Shown: positions 23,900-33,199, counted from the stretch's first letter. The stretch: 64,000 bases of DNA from an uncultured Phycisphaerales bacterium (GCA_905480395.1 CAJQQE010000014.1:1-64000), one strand, 5' to 3'. The notes: a model not told the origin generated them from the sequence alone. Numbers and translations: made by a program.

Positions 23900-25309
23900 T
23901 CAGTTATCGAGATTGAAATCCGTGAAGATCCGCCGTAGCCACGGGAACTGCGGCGGCGGGAGTTCGCCCTCCCTCGGCAGCACAATCACCGCGGCAGTCT
24001 CGCCCATCCGGATCGGTACATCGGGCCCATCCTCAAGAATGATCCGCACCGGAAACCGCTGCGCCAGTCGCACCCAGTCAAACGTCTGATCCACGCGGGG
24101 CAGATCGGTTCCCGGAATGTTCCGACCGTCGGCCAAATCAATCGCCCAACCGACGCCCTGAATCACACCCTTCCATCGCTGAGCGGGGCGGGCCATCAGA
24201 TAGACCTCGACCTCGTCGCCAACCTCGATGAACGAGAGATAAGTCTCTTTGAAGTTTGCCATCACGTACCAGATCGACCCGTCGACCAGAGAGAAGACCT
24301 GTCGGCCTTCATTGGCATACTCACCCGTGGCGATGTTCAGGTTGGTGACGTACCCGTCAATTGGACTGCGAACCGTGCAATAGTCGAGATAGAGCTGCGC
24401 CTTTTCCACCGCTGCCTCGGCGGCCAGTCTCCGAGCATTCAACATCGACCCTGCTGGCTCGACCCCGTCGGCTTCGGATGCTTCCGGATCGAAGAGCGGC
24501 TCCTCGACGATGACGTCGTCTCCCACCGCGGCCGCATCCGGGTTCACCGCGGTCTCGACATCGGCCAGTTCACCGAGCGATGCGATCGCCACCGCAAGGT
24601 CCGCCTGCCGCGCGTCGACCGTTGCTTCCGCCGTCCGCACCGTCGCCTGGAGGGCGGCGGCCTCGGAGGCGGCCTTATCCACTTGATCAGGGGTGACGAA
24701 TCGCTGGGTCAGAAGCGGCCGGACTCGCTCCAGATAAAGCTGGGCATACACGGCCTTGGCCACGGTCTCTTCAAGATGCGCTTCAGACTCGGAGACCGCT
24801 CGATCCGCCGCGAGTACGGCTGCCTGCAACGCCGCGATCTCGATGTTGACCAGCGCGAGCGCCGCCTGGGCCTCCGCAAGATTCGCCGCATAGGGCCGAG
24901 GGTCGATGGTGAAGAGCACATCGCCACGGCTGACCGGCTGATTATCGACGATCTTCAGATCGACGATCGGCCCACTGACGTGTGGCGCGATGCCGACGGT
25001 ATTGGCTCGAACCGCGGCGTCGAGCGTCCGCGGTCGGACATCGAGGGTCGTCGCAAGCCAGATCACCGCAACGATTCCGCCGAGGATGCAGGCCGGGCCG
25101 AGAATCCGACCGACGACCCGCTTGGTCCGGAACCATCGGACAGGTGTGGAGTTTGGGTCCTGGGGAAAGACCACGGACACGGGCTTGACCGGCGTCGTCG
25201 CGTCATACGGCGATTTCGATGGCTCGACCGCGGCAGGCCCACTCGGGGGAGAAGGTGGATTCTTCGGCGATTCCGGCGGCGAGTCCGGGCGTTCAGGGAC
25301 GTCAGTCAT
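23900..25309 (-). CDS. HlyD-type membrane fusion protein (MdtN/EmrA-like efflux adaptor)
   Basis: The 469-residue product has a Pro-rich cytoplasmic tail, one membrane helix (ILGPACILGGIVAVIWLATTL, about residues 67-87) and a biotinyl-lipoyl-like half (VRANTVGIAPHVSGPIVDLKI, VSRGDVLFTIDP). Long coiled-coil hairpin helices and the second lipoyl half and barrel follow (YCTVRSPIDGYVTNLNI, GEYANEGRQVFSLVDG). It would bridge an inner membrane pump and an outer membrane factor. ATG 25309 avoids overlap with the upstream gene; ATG 25348 is in frame. With the YtcA-like, TolC-like and FUSC genes it matches the mdtN position of the ytcA-mdtNOP set. A Gln/Asp-rich insert in the hairpin (about 245-285) is unusual. 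Confidence 0.9.
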   Translation of the reverse strand: MTDVPERPDSPPESPKNPPSPPSGPAAVEPSKSPYDATTPVKPVSVVFPQDPNSTPVRWFRTKRVVGRILGPACILGGIVAVIWLATTLDVRPRTLDAAVRANTVGIAPHVSGPIVDLKIVDNQPVSRGDVLFTIDPRPYAANLAEAQAALALVNIEIAALQAAVLAADRAVSESEAHLEETVAKAVYAQLYLERVRPLLTQRFVTPDQVDKAASEAAALQATVRTAEATVDARQADLAVAIASLGELADVETAVNPDAAAVGDDVIVEEPLFDPEASEADGVEPAGSMLNARRLAAEAAVEKAQLYLDYCTVRSPIDGYVTNLNIATGEYANEGRQVFSLVDGSIWYVMANFKETYLSFIEVGDEVEVYLMARPAQRWKGVIQGVGWAIDLADGRNIPGTDLPRVDQTFDWVRLAQRFPVRIILEDGPDVPIRMGETAAVIVLPREGELPPPQFPWLRRIFTDFNLDN

Positions 25310-25328
25310 GAATCGTTCGTCTCCAACT

Positions 25329-25634
25329 TCATGTGAGGAAGAACGCATACCACAGGGAAACGGTGATCATCACGAACACCCCGAGATAGGCCGCGCCACG
25401 GAACGACAGATGTTCTTCAACACCGATCCAGCAGAAGATCTGACGAATGATGATCATGCCGAAAAGACCACCCAGAGCAGCGACCAGCCAGCCAGGGAAA
25501 AACGCCCCGCCGAGATCGATGATCGGATCACAGCCGCCGAGCACGCCGACGGCGAGGAGACCACTCACCGTGCGCAGACCTCGAGATGGCCTTCGGGTCA
25601 ACGGCTTTTCGGGTGAGGGTTCGGTTGAGGTCAC
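25329..25634 (-). CDS. YtcA-like small lipoprotein of the efflux locus
   Basis: A GTG at 25634 opens a 101-residue frame with a lipobox (LLAVGVLGGC, Cys35). After it come DPIIDLGGAFFPGWLVAALGG and two hydrophobic segments ending VSLWYAFFLT. The pattern C-P-x-x-x-x-x-G-A-F-F-P-x-W-L, an amphipathic EEHL stretch and a final Trp-containing helix fit the YtcA family. That gene is found beside mdtN-type adaptors in enterobacteria. A much longer frame on this strand extends upstream but lies antisense to the outer membrane factor gene and is not coding. It precedes the adaptor by 19 bases. Function of YtcA is not established. Confidence 0.72.
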   Translation of the reverse strand: MTSTEPSPEKPLTRRPSRGLRTVSGLLAVGVLGGCDPIIDLGGAFFPGWLVAALGGLFGMIIIRQIFCWIGVEEHLSFRGAAYLGVFVMITVSLWYAFFLT

Positions 25635-25712
25635 GGCGGGATGATACCGTACCCCCCGTGCCGGGAAGGTCCGACGCAACCCGGAAACCCGATCCGAGGA
25701 GATCCCCGACCC

Positions 25713-27335
25713 GTGCGGATCAACGGCCAAAGATTTGATCGAAGCACCACCGAAGCGCGGAACGGCATCGGCGGAATGTGCTTGGCTCTTTCGTGCCTCC
25801 TGATCGCGATGTCGGCCATCGGTTGCCGGTCGGAGCGGCCGTATGCCGACGTGGACCTCGATGAGTTGGTCTCGGATCGCCCGGATCGCCCCTGGCGACC
25901 GGTCCCTGATGGCCAGTCCAAAGACTCGACCGACGCCTCCGACGAACGTGCCGCGTCTCAAACGAGTGATACCGCCGACCTTCTTCCTGAACCGCCCCCC
26001 CCGCCACCATTCCGAGGTGAGAAGACATCGCTTCTTCGGCTCATCGACTTCGCGCTGGAGCATCGCCCGGATACCCGCGCTGCCTGGGAGCGTGCCAGGG
26101 TCGCCGCCGCGGAGCTCGGAATCGCTCAAGGCGCGTGGTACCCGGTCATCGGAGTGGAAGCCCAATTCTATTACGCCCGAATGATCTTCCCGGCCAACGG
26201 CTTCGCGCTGGAGGCCGACCAGAACGCACTGATCCCCCAGATCGCGTTGAACTATCTCCTGCTGGACTTTGGTCGTCGCGAGGCTGACGATGACGCGGCT
26301 CGCGCCGGACTCTTCGCCGCCAACCTCACTTTCAATCGAGCATTGCAACAGACCATCCGAGAGGTTCAGGTCAGATATTTCAAGCTCGATGCCGCGCTCG
26401 CGCTGAACGAGGCGGCGCAGCGAAACGCCGATCTAGCCGAGACCGTTCTGGAAATGGTAGAGAGCCAGGTCTTCGTCGGGCTCGCGACCGCACCCGATCT
26501 CCTCCTGGCCCGGCAGGAGATGGCGAAGGCCCGCTTCGACCTCGAAGCGACTGTCGCTGACATTCTCTCCGCCCGAGCCGGCCTGCTCACAGCCTGCGGC
26601 GTGCCCGCGAATCTTCCCCTCGAGATCGCTCGCATCACCGAACGCGATTTGCCAGAAGCACTTGATTACCGCGTCGAAGATGTCATCGACGTCACCCTGC
26701 GAGACCGACCGGACCTCGGGGCTGCGATTGAAAACGTCCGACGCGCCTCCGCCGGAGTCCGTCGCGCCGAAGCCGATTTCCTTCCGGTGGTGAATGGCTT
26801 CGCAAGCGTCGGGTACGAATGGACAGAGTTCAACACCGGAACCGACAAGATCGTCGGCGACAACACTTCCACGGACTTCCCCTCCGACACCGTCACGTCC
26901 CCGATCTGGAACGTCGGCGTGTCCGCGAGTTGGATCATCTTCGAGGGATACATTCGCGACAACGCGGTCAAAGCCGCCCGGGCCGAGCGACGCGCCGCGG
27001 AAGCGGAACTCGAAGCACTCCGCCTTCGAGCAATCGGTGAGACCTGGGATGCCTACTTCAGGGTTCAGGCGTATCGACGCCAGTACGACTTTGGCGTGGC
27101 CCTGGTGGAGAGCAGCGAAGAAGCCTTCGCCGCCGTCTCCGCGGCATATCGCGAAGGTCTCGCCACCATCACCACGCTGGTCCAGTCCGAACGCGACCTG
27201 CAGGAATCCGAGGCCACGTTCGTCGGCGCCAGGGCTAACCTCCTGACGGCCGCGGCGGATCTCGCATTCGCCGCGGGCGTGGAGACCGGCCGGACGCCCA
27301 TCGCGAATGTTCCGGGTGGCGGAACCGAGCGGTGA
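25713..27335 (+). CDS. TolC-family outer membrane factor lipoprotein (MdtP-like)
   Basis: The product (540 residues from GTG 25713) has a lipoprotein signal ending LLIAMSAIGC and a linker rich in Asp, Arg and Pro. Two related coiled-coil halves of the outer membrane efflux family follow (FALEHRPDTRAAWERARVAAAELGIAQGAWYPVIG at about 116-150 and the second half from LRDRPDLGAAIENVRRA at about 330). These form the trimeric channel-tunnel that exports substrates across the outer membrane. GAGGAGA at 25696-25702 precedes the GTG; an upstream ATG at 25641 lacks such a site. It is divergent from the YtcA-like gene with 78 bases between. Its stop overlaps the FUSC start. Confidence 0.9.
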   Translation: MRINGQRFDRSTTEARNGIGGMCLALSCLLIAMSAIGCRSERPYADVDLDELVSDRPDRPWRPVPDGQSKDSTDASDERAASQTSDTADLLPEPPPPPPFRGEKTSLLRLIDFALEHRPDTRAAWERARVAAAELGIAQGAWYPVIGVEAQFYYARMIFPANGFALEADQNALIPQIALNYLLLDFGRREADDDAARAGLFAANLTFNRALQQTIREVQVRYFKLDAALALNEAAQRNADLAETVLEMVESQVFVGLATAPDLLLARQEMAKARFDLEATVADILSARAGLLTACGVPANLPLEIARITERDLPEALDYRVEDVIDVTLRDRPDLGAAIENVRRASAGVRRAEADFLPVVNGFASVGYEWTEFNTGTDKIVGDNTSTDFPSDTVTSPIWNVGVSASWIIFEGYIRDNAVKAARAERRAAEAELEALRLRAIGETWDAYFRVQAYRRQYDFGVALVESSEEAFAAVSAAYREGLATITTLVQSERDLQESEATFVGARANLLTAAADLAFAAGVETGRTPIANVPGGGTER

Positions 27336-29617
27336 GCATCGCGGGCGGCATCGACGAGCGAAACCACCGCACTCGAAAACCACCGAGCATCGGAAGTTTC
27401 GGATGGTCGATCCAAGCCTCGATCGACGCCCTCCGCGACTGGAGAGCCTGTCTTCGACCGACCTTGATCTTCCTCGCGACCGCGGTTCTGACCGTCCTCA
27501 CGATTCACGCGTTCCATCTTCCGGGCGGCGTGCTTCCCGCGCTTCCGGTCCTGCTTCTGACCATCGTTCATCACTCGGTTCGGCTGCTGCTCCAACGGAT
27601 CGGCGTGATTAGCGTGGCGCTCGGCGGAAGCTACCTGCTCGCCGGCGTACTGAGTGAACAGCCCTGGTTACTGGTGATCATCGTCTCGATCACATCGTTC
27701 CTGGGTTTCTATCTGCTGGTCCGCGGTCTGGATCTTCTCTCCTACCTGATGGCGATCTCCATCCCGGTGCTCATCGCCTGGCAGGCGATCAACGGATTCC
27801 CGATCGGCGAAGCCGCATGGACGAGTTTTCAGCAGGTCATGACCGGACTGCTGATCTCCGGCATGATCGGAATTCTCTTCCTGAGTTCCGGAATCGAGGA
27901 CCGGCTGCGTGAACGACTCTCGGACAATCTCGCGGCGATCGGGCACGGTCTTCAGGAGACGCTTGAAACCGAGTACAGCCAGAACTTCATCGTCTGGGAT
28001 CCCGCTCGCTCCGCGTCGCTGGAAGTCATGCTCCGCGGACTTCGTCATCAGCGAGGCCAACGGGTGTCGATCGCCAATTTGGTGCTCGCCGGCGATTCGA
28101 CGCGATATCTCCTGGCGCTCAACCGAGTGCGACTGGTGCTCGTCGAGCACGGGCGGCCGGAGATATTCGTCCGGTATACCGGCGAGAGTGTTCAAGTGCT
28201 CCGGGAACTGCTGGCGGCGCAACTCCTGGAGATTTCCGACTCGATCCGAACTCGAAGAGTGGCCCGCGAGGTTCCGGGATTCCACGCATCTGCGCGGCGA
28301 TTCCGCGACGACTGCCGGCGGGCGATTCATGATGCGCCGCCGGATACGCCTGCCGCGGACCTCTCGTTCATCGCGGCGGTCTCCAAACTCATCCTCGACG
28401 AATCACGGCTGTGCCGACTGCTTCGGCAGACCACGACGGACGAACTCGCGGTCCCCTCCCGGGGACTTCGCATGCCCAAATGGGATCAACGCCGCGATTG
28501 GACGGTCGGATCGACGCTCCACGAACTCGTACACCGCCCGGACTCCGCGGGATTGATCTTCGCGTCCAAGGGGGTGATCTCGATGTGGATCGCCTTCGCC
28601 ATCACCTCGGCCTTCGATCAGTGGGGTGGCGCCGGCGTGCTCCTGCTCATGACGATGTTCCTCTCGACGGTCTACCAGGGCTCCCTCCGGGCGTCCTTGA
28701 TGCTTCGTGCCGTCGGACTCGTCAGTGCCACCGCGGTCAGCCTCTTCGCCATGACCACGGTGTTTCCGAATCTCGACGACCCCTGGACCTACGCGGTCTT
28801 CATCGCGGTGCTGCTGGCCCCGGGTGCGATCCTGATGATGAATGCACGAACCGGCGCCGCGGGCCTCAACTACGCGATGAGCCTTTTATTCATCTTCTCT
28901 CTGAGCGACCGGCCCAGCGTTCACCTCGATCTGATCGAAGAACGATTCGTGAGCGTGGCGGCGGCATCGTTGCTTCCCTGGATGGTGTTCGGAATCATCA
29001 AGCCCACCTACGCCCGAGATCGAATCAACGAGTTCATCGGTAAGGCGATACTCGAAATCCGCTTCTCGCTCAGTCTCATCATCCGTTCGGGAAAGACCAG
29101 CGATGCTGAAATCAGATCGCTCGGCCGTGGGCTCGACGCCCTCTCCCGCATGCGAAAGATGCTCGGAGATGCGACCATGGAATTCGCGGATGACGAGGAA
29201 CGAGTCGTGCTGCACCAGAAAATGCTGGATTGCATCGACCAGCTGTTCATCCTGGCGAGATTCATCGCCAGAACCTCCTTCGTCGCCCACCGGATCGGCG
29301 TCACTTCGTACGAAGCGACCGCCACTCGAAGCCTTCTGGAGCTCCTCGACGAGTTGCCCGGAGAATTAACCCGCAAGCCCGACCCCGATGAAGCGTCCCG
29401 ACGGGGCGCCATCGCGTCCCAGTCGATCATGGACATGGAAGCCAAGATCGTGGCCTCCCGACAAGCCGGAAGCCTGCGGGCGAACGACCGGGCTTCCCTC
29501 ATCCGGCTCATCTTTCTCAAGCAGATTCTGGCCGAGATTCTGACCTTCCAGTCCCTGCTGACCGATCGCACCCGACTCCTCAAAAGTCGGCGTCTAATCA
29601 GCCTCGGCGACGGCTGA
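27332..29617 (+). CDS. FUSC family inner membrane protein (MdtO/AaeB-like)
   Basis: The 761-residue protein has two sets of membrane helices separated by cytoplasmic regions. The N-terminal set spans about residues 40-190 (LRPTLIFLATAVLTVLTIHAF, LLTIVHHSVRLLLQRIG, GFYLLVRGLDLLSYLMAISIP) and the second about 405-550 (GVISMWIAFAITSAFDQWGGAG, LLMTMFLSTVYQG, YAVFIAVLLAPGAILMM). This is the duplicated fusaric-acid-resistance-like layout of MdtO and AaeB. Such proteins act as inner membrane components of tripartite aromatic-acid or antibiotic efflux. It starts with GTG, overlapping the preceding stop by four bases. Confidence 0.87.
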   Translation: MSIAGGIDERNHRTRKPPSIGSFGWSIQASIDALRDWRACLRPTLIFLATAVLTVLTIHAFHLPGGVLPALPVLLLTIVHHSVRLLLQRIGVISVALGGSYLLAGVLSEQPWLLVIIVSITSFLGFYLLVRGLDLLSYLMAISIPVLIAWQAINGFPIGEAAWTSFQQVMTGLLISGMIGILFLSSGIEDRLRERLSDNLAAIGHGLQETLETEYSQNFIVWDPARSASLEVMLRGLRHQRGQRVSIANLVLAGDSTRYLLALNRVRLVLVEHGRPEIFVRYTGESVQVLRELLAAQLLEISDSIRTRRVAREVPGFHASARRFRDDCRRAIHDAPPDTPAADLSFIAAVSKLILDESRLCRLLRQTTTDELAVPSRGLRMPKWDQRRDWTVGSTLHELVHRPDSAGLIFASKGVISMWIAFAITSAFDQWGGAGVLLLMTMFLSTVYQGSLRASLMLRAVGLVSATAVSLFAMTTVFPNLDDPWTYAVFIAVLLAPGAILMMNARTGAAGLNYAMSLLFIFSLSDRPSVHLDLIEERFVSVAAASLLPWMVFGIIKPTYARDRINEFIGKAILEIRFSLSLIIRSGKTSDAEIRSLGRGLDALSRMRKMLGDATMEFADDEERVVLHQKMLDCIDQLFILARFIARTSFVAHRIGVTSYEATATRSLLELLDELPGELTRKPDPDEASRRGAIASQSIMDMEAKIVASRQAGSLRANDRASLIRLIFLKQILAEILTFQSLLTDRTRLLKSRRLISLGDG

Positions 29618-29756
29618 CCCTCGACCTCGTGGGGTCCTTCGAGACCGCCGTCGGCACCGGTTCCCCCCCAACGCGAAATGCCCTTCGCGACCGTCGATCG
29701 GTACACTTCACTCCCCAAAGTTGCCTCCCGGTCACGCCAGGAGCAGGAGTCCGCCC

Positions 29757-31838
29757 ATGCCCCGCATTACGCTTCCCGATGGGAGCGAACGCTCGTACGA
29801 CGCCCCGACCTCCGCCGCACAGGTCGCCGCCGACATCGGTCCCGGACTCGCCAAGGCTGCCCTCGGGGCAACCATCAACGGCGAGCTGGTCGATCTCAGC
29901 CAGCCGATCGATGCTGACTGCAAACTTTCCCTGGTCACTGCAAAGAACCGGGATGGCGAAATCGACGAACAGGGCTTGTTCCTGCTCCGCCATTCTGCGG
30001 CCCACGTGATGGCCGAGGCCATTACCAACCTGTTCCCCGGCGTCCAGCTCGTCTACGGACCTCCGGTCGAGCAGGGCTTCTACTACGACATGGCCTTCCC
30101 CGACAACTCGACGATCTCCAGCGAAGACTTCGAGCGGATCGAAGCCGAGATGACCCGGATCGTGAAAGAGGACCGCCCCTTCACTCGTTACGAGATGCCC
30201 CTTGCCCAAGGCATGGAAAAACTCAAAGGCGAAGGATCGAAGTACAAAATCGATAATGCGGAACGCGCTGCCCAAGCGGGTTCCGACGCACTCTCCTGGT
30301 ACGCGACCGGCGAACCCGGAACGAACTGGGAAGATCTCTGCCGCGGCCCCCACGTCCCGACGACCGGACGAATCGGGGCCTTCAAGGTGATGAACCTCGC
30401 CTCGAGCTATTGGCACGGCGACGAGAAAAGCGATCGACTGACTCGGGTCTACGGCATCGCGTTCGCCGACAAGAAGCAACTGAAGAAGCATCTTCTACTC
30501 ATCGAGGAAGCCAAGAAACGGGATCATCGGGTCCTCGGAAAGCAGCTCCGGCTCTTCCACATCGATGAACAGGTCGGACAAGGCCTGGTTCTCTGGACGC
30601 CCAATGGTGCCGTGGTCCGCCAACAACTTCAAGACTTCATCGGCGAAGAACTTCGCAAGCAAGGCTACGACCAAGTCTTCACGCCGCACATCGGCAAACT
30701 TGATCTCTACCGCACCAGTGGCCACTTTCCCTACTACCAGGAAAGCCAGTACACCCCCGTCATCGACCGCGCCCAACTCAGTGAGTTTGCCTCCGAAGGG
30801 TGTTCGTGCAGTGACCTTGCCAACCGACTGGAAGACGGCGAGATCGAAGGCTATCTGCTGAAACCGATGAACTGCCCGCACCACATTCGCATCTACGCGA
30901 GCGAGCAGCGGTCGTACCGCGAGCTGCCGGTCCGTCTTGCGGAGTTTGGAACCGTGTACCGATGGGAGCAATCCGGCGAGATCGGTGGACTCACCCGAGT
31001 CCGCGGCTTCACGCAAGACGATGCCCACCTCTTCTGCCGGGAGGACCAGATCGCCGACGAAATCCGCGGCTGCCTCTCGATCGTCAAACTCATCTTCAAC
31101 ACCCTTGGTATGACTGATTATCGAGTTCGTGTGGGGACTCGAGATCCGGACTCCAGCAAGTACGTCGGCGATCCGGGCAACTGGGACAAGGCCGAAGAGG
31201 CGTGTCGCAATGCCGCGAAGGAATTGGGTGCGCCGTTCAGTGAGGAACCCGGCGAGGCGGCGTTCTACGGTCCGAAGATCGATTTCGTGGTCAAGGACGT
31301 GATTGGCCGCGAATGGCAGCTCGGAACCGTGCAGGTCGACTACAACCTGCCCGAGCGCTTTGCCCTCGAGTACATCGGCGCCGACAACGTCCGCCACCGA
31401 CCAGTCATGATTCACCGGGCTCCGTTCGGTTCGATGGAACGATTCGTCGGCGTGCTCATCGAGCACTTTGCGGGTGCATTTCCCTGTTGGCTGGCCCCGG
31501 AGCAGGTCCGCGTCCTTCCGATCAGTGACAAGAGCGCCGACTATGCGGCCGAGGTCCTCCAGAGCCTCAAGGCCCTCGGTATCCGGGCGACGATGGACGA
31601 CGGATCCGAGCGGATTCAGGCCAAGGTCAAGGTGGCAGCCAACATGAAGGTCCCCTACCTCGCGGTGGTTGGCCCTCGAGACGCCGAAAACCGGGAAGTC
31701 TCGATCCGGGCCTTCGGGATCGATCGGAATCTTGGCTCGATGGATCTCGAGGAGTTCCTCAAGACCGTCGAGGCCGAAAGCCGAACCCGCGGCGAGACCC
31801 GGCTCATCGATCGATTCGCGGCCGTCGAAGCCGAATGA
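29757..31838 (+). CDS. thrS: Threonyl-tRNA synthetase
   Basis: The 693-residue enzyme has an N-terminal TGS domain (ITLPDGSERSYDAPTSAAQVA). An editing domain follows, with HSAAHVMAEA (His79, His83) and DLCRGPHV. The class II catalytic core has motif-2-like FGTVYRWEQSGEIGGLTRVRGFTQDDAH, KPMNCPHHIRIY with a zinc-binding Cys, and motif 3 HRAPFGSMERFVGVLIEH. The anticodon-binding C-terminus carries RVLPISDKS. ATG 29757 is preceded by AGGAGCAGGAG and matches the family start; an in-frame ATG 36 bases upstream is not supported. Length is slightly above the usual 640 because of an insertion of about 20 residues containing CSCSDLANRLEDGE before KPMNCPHH. Confidence 0.97.
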   Translation: MPRITLPDGSERSYDAPTSAAQVAADIGPGLAKAALGATINGELVDLSQPIDADCKLSLVTAKNRDGEIDEQGLFLLRHSAAHVMAEAITNLFPGVQLVYGPPVEQGFYYDMAFPDNSTISSEDFERIEAEMTRIVKEDRPFTRYEMPLAQGMEKLKGEGSKYKIDNAERAAQAGSDALSWYATGEPGTNWEDLCRGPHVPTTGRIGAFKVMNLASSYWHGDEKSDRLTRVYGIAFADKKQLKKHLLLIEEAKKRDHRVLGKQLRLFHIDEQVGQGLVLWTPNGAVVRQQLQDFIGEELRKQGYDQVFTPHIGKLDLYRTSGHFPYYQESQYTPVIDRAQLSEFASEGCSCSDLANRLEDGEIEGYLLKPMNCPHHIRIYASEQRSYRELPVRLAEFGTVYRWEQSGEIGGLTRVRGFTQDDAHLFCREDQIADEIRGCLSIVKLIFNTLGMTDYRVRVGTRDPDSSKYVGDPGNWDKAEEACRNAAKELGAPFSEEPGEAAFYGPKIDFVVKDVIGREWQLGTVQVDYNLPERFALEYIGADNVRHRPVMIHRAPFGSMERFVGVLIEHFAGAFPCWLAPEQVRVLPISDKSADYAAEVLQSLKALGIRATMDDGSERIQAKVKVAANMKVPYLAVVGPRDAENREVSIRAFGIDRNLGSMDLEEFLKTVEAESRTRGETRLIDRFAAVEAE

Positions 31839-32213
31839 CCTGCGACATCTCGGCTCGCAAATCGTCTTCTCAGAAATCCAGATCGGCCCCGTTCCTTCGC
31901 ATCGGGTCGGTCCGGATGGCCTTTGATCTGAGGTTTCGCCTTGATCGCCCACCAAGACCGATGTACTGTCCACTGTTCGGAGATTCCGAAGGTCGGAATC
32001 TTTGCCACGACGAGAAGGCCACTTTATGGCCTGATTACCCGGAACCGCTGCTCCATGCACGAATCCGCCCGGCTGAATTCATGACCACGCGTCGCGTGCC
32101 CATGCTTCCGGTTCTCGTCGTCCGATCTTTCCTTAAGACTTCTCGGCCCCGAACGCGCGACTCGTTCGGTGGTTCCGCTCTTTCATTCCTGGTCGCCTGA
32201 AGGGATTCGTACC
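31839..32213 (+). promoter_or_regulatory. Leader between thrS and infC with two hairpins
   Basis: No gene is seen in these 375 bases. Two stable hairpins can be drawn: AGATTCCGA at 31981-31989 with TCGGAATCT at 31993-32001 (9 bp, 3-base loop, then TT), and AGGCCA at 32016-32021 with TGGCCT at 32027-32032. A GAAGGGA at 32199-32205 near the end is the best ribosome binding site for infC. The first hairpin could act as an attenuator or as a weak terminator of thrS. No promoter can be fixed. Confidence 0.4.
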
Positions 32214-33014
32214 ATCGCCATTCGACGCAGAGGATTTCGCCGCGAGGACATGCGGCCCACCGGCCCCCGCATGAACGAGCGGATCCGGATCACTCCGGTC
32301 CGTTTGATTGATGAAAACGGCGAGCAAGCCGGCATCGTCGAGACGCCTGATGCGCTTCGTCAGGCCCGCGACTTGGGCCTTGATCTCGTGGAAATGGCAG
32401 CCGACAGCCGGCCGCCAGTGTGTCGAATCATTGACTACGGGCGATACAAGTACGAACAAGCCAAGAAGGACAAGGCCAACAAGGCGAAGACCAAGGTCTC
32501 CGAGCTCAAGGAAGTCCGCCTTGGTCGATCGATGAAGATCGATCCCCACGACATCGGCATCCGCATGAAGCAGGCCAAGAAGTTCCTGCTCGAAGGCCAC
32601 AAGGTCCAGATCGTCATGCAGTTCCGAGGTCGGGAGATGGCCCATCGCGAGCGAGGCAACGAACGGATGCGTGGCATCATCGCCGACCTTGAGGAACTCG
32701 GAAAGCTCGAGACGCACCCTCGCATGGCCGGCCGTCGAATGTCGGTGATCCTCGGTCCGGACAAACGGAAGATCGAAGCCTACCGCCGCAAGATGGTGAA
32801 GGAAGGTAAGAAGACCGAAGAGCAGGACGAGGAACTCGCGAAGCAGATGGCTGCCATCGCGAAGGCCGATGAGGCGGCAGACATCACGGACGCCAATGAG
32901 GGCACCGATCAACCCACGGATGCCACGGATGCCACGGATGCCACCGAGAGCCCCGCGGAAACACCGAAGGACGTCGAAGAGTCGACAAAATCGGCTGGTT
33001 CCAACGACTCCTGA
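32214..33014 (+). CDS. infC: Translation initiation factor IF-3, probable non-AUG start
   Basis: The protein has the IF-3 N-domain (MNERIRITPVRLIDENGEQAGIV, DLGLDLVEMAADSRPPVCRIIDYGRYKYEQ across about 20-84). The linker and C-domain follow (KEVRLGRSMKIDPHDIGIRMKQAKKFL, FRGREMAHRERG, EELGKLETHPRMAGRRMSVIL). IF-3 controls start-codon fidelity and subunit dissociation. The family N-terminus IAIRRRGFRRED lies just after an ATC at 32214, placed eight bases from AAGGGA. An in-frame ATG is found only at 32250 or 32271, without a well-spaced site. infC is known to use rare start codons in E. coli (AUU), so ATC (or ATT 32220) is the likely start. An acidic tail of about 50 residues with a DAT repeat is extra. 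rpmI and rplT do not follow. Confidence 0.9.
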   Translation: MAIRRRGFRREDMRPTGPRMNERIRITPVRLIDENGEQAGIVETPDALRQARDLGLDLVEMAADSRPPVCRIIDYGRYKYEQAKKDKANKAKTKVSELKEVRLGRSMKIDPHDIGIRMKQAKKFLLEGHKVQIVMQFRGREMAHRERGNERMRGIIADLEELGKLETHPRMAGRRMSVILGPDKRKIEAYRRKMVKEGKKTEEQDEELAKQMAAIAKADEAADITDANEGTDQPTDATDATDATESPAETPKDVEESTKSAGSNDS

Positions 33015-33053
33015 GAACTGACCCCCTCGACCATCGCAAGCACTTCAATGACC

Positions 33054-33096
33054 GCCGGACGCCTCTCAACCAAGAAGGCGTCCGGCGGTTTTTTCT
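33054..33096 (+). terminator. Rho-independent terminator after infC
   Basis: CCGCCGGACGCC at 33054-33065 pairs perfectly with GGCGTCCGGCGG at 33079-33090, a 12-bp stem with a 13-base loop, followed by TTTTTT at 33091-33096. It is the strongest terminator in the window. Confidence 0.95.
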
Positions 33097-33123
33097 GATC
33101 TGCCCTATAGCCCGCCCGAGTGA

Positions 33124-33167
33124 CCAAAGAAAAACCGTGCTCGTCCGAATTGGACGAACACGGTTTT
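33124..33167 (-). terminator. Terminator of the PEP-CTERM-like gene (possibly bidirectional)
   Basis: AAAACCGTGCTCGTCC at 33131-33146 pairs with GGACGAACACGGTTTT at 33152-33167, a 16-bp stem with one mismatch and a five-base loop. On the reverse strand it is followed by TTTTTCTTT, which suits the leftward gene ending at 33200. The forward strand has only the stem-end T's. Confidence 0.85.
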
Positions 33168-33199
33168 AGATCTTCAACTCCGAAGAGTTTGTGACTCGA

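Noticed and set aside
25635-26348. Upstream extension of the YtcA-like frame on the reverse strand
   Set aside because: Antisense to the outer membrane factor gene and lacks protein-like features; the lipoprotein starts at GTG 25634.
30495-32060. Reverse-strand frame of 521 codons
   Set aside because: Antisense to thrS, which has all class II synthetase motifs.
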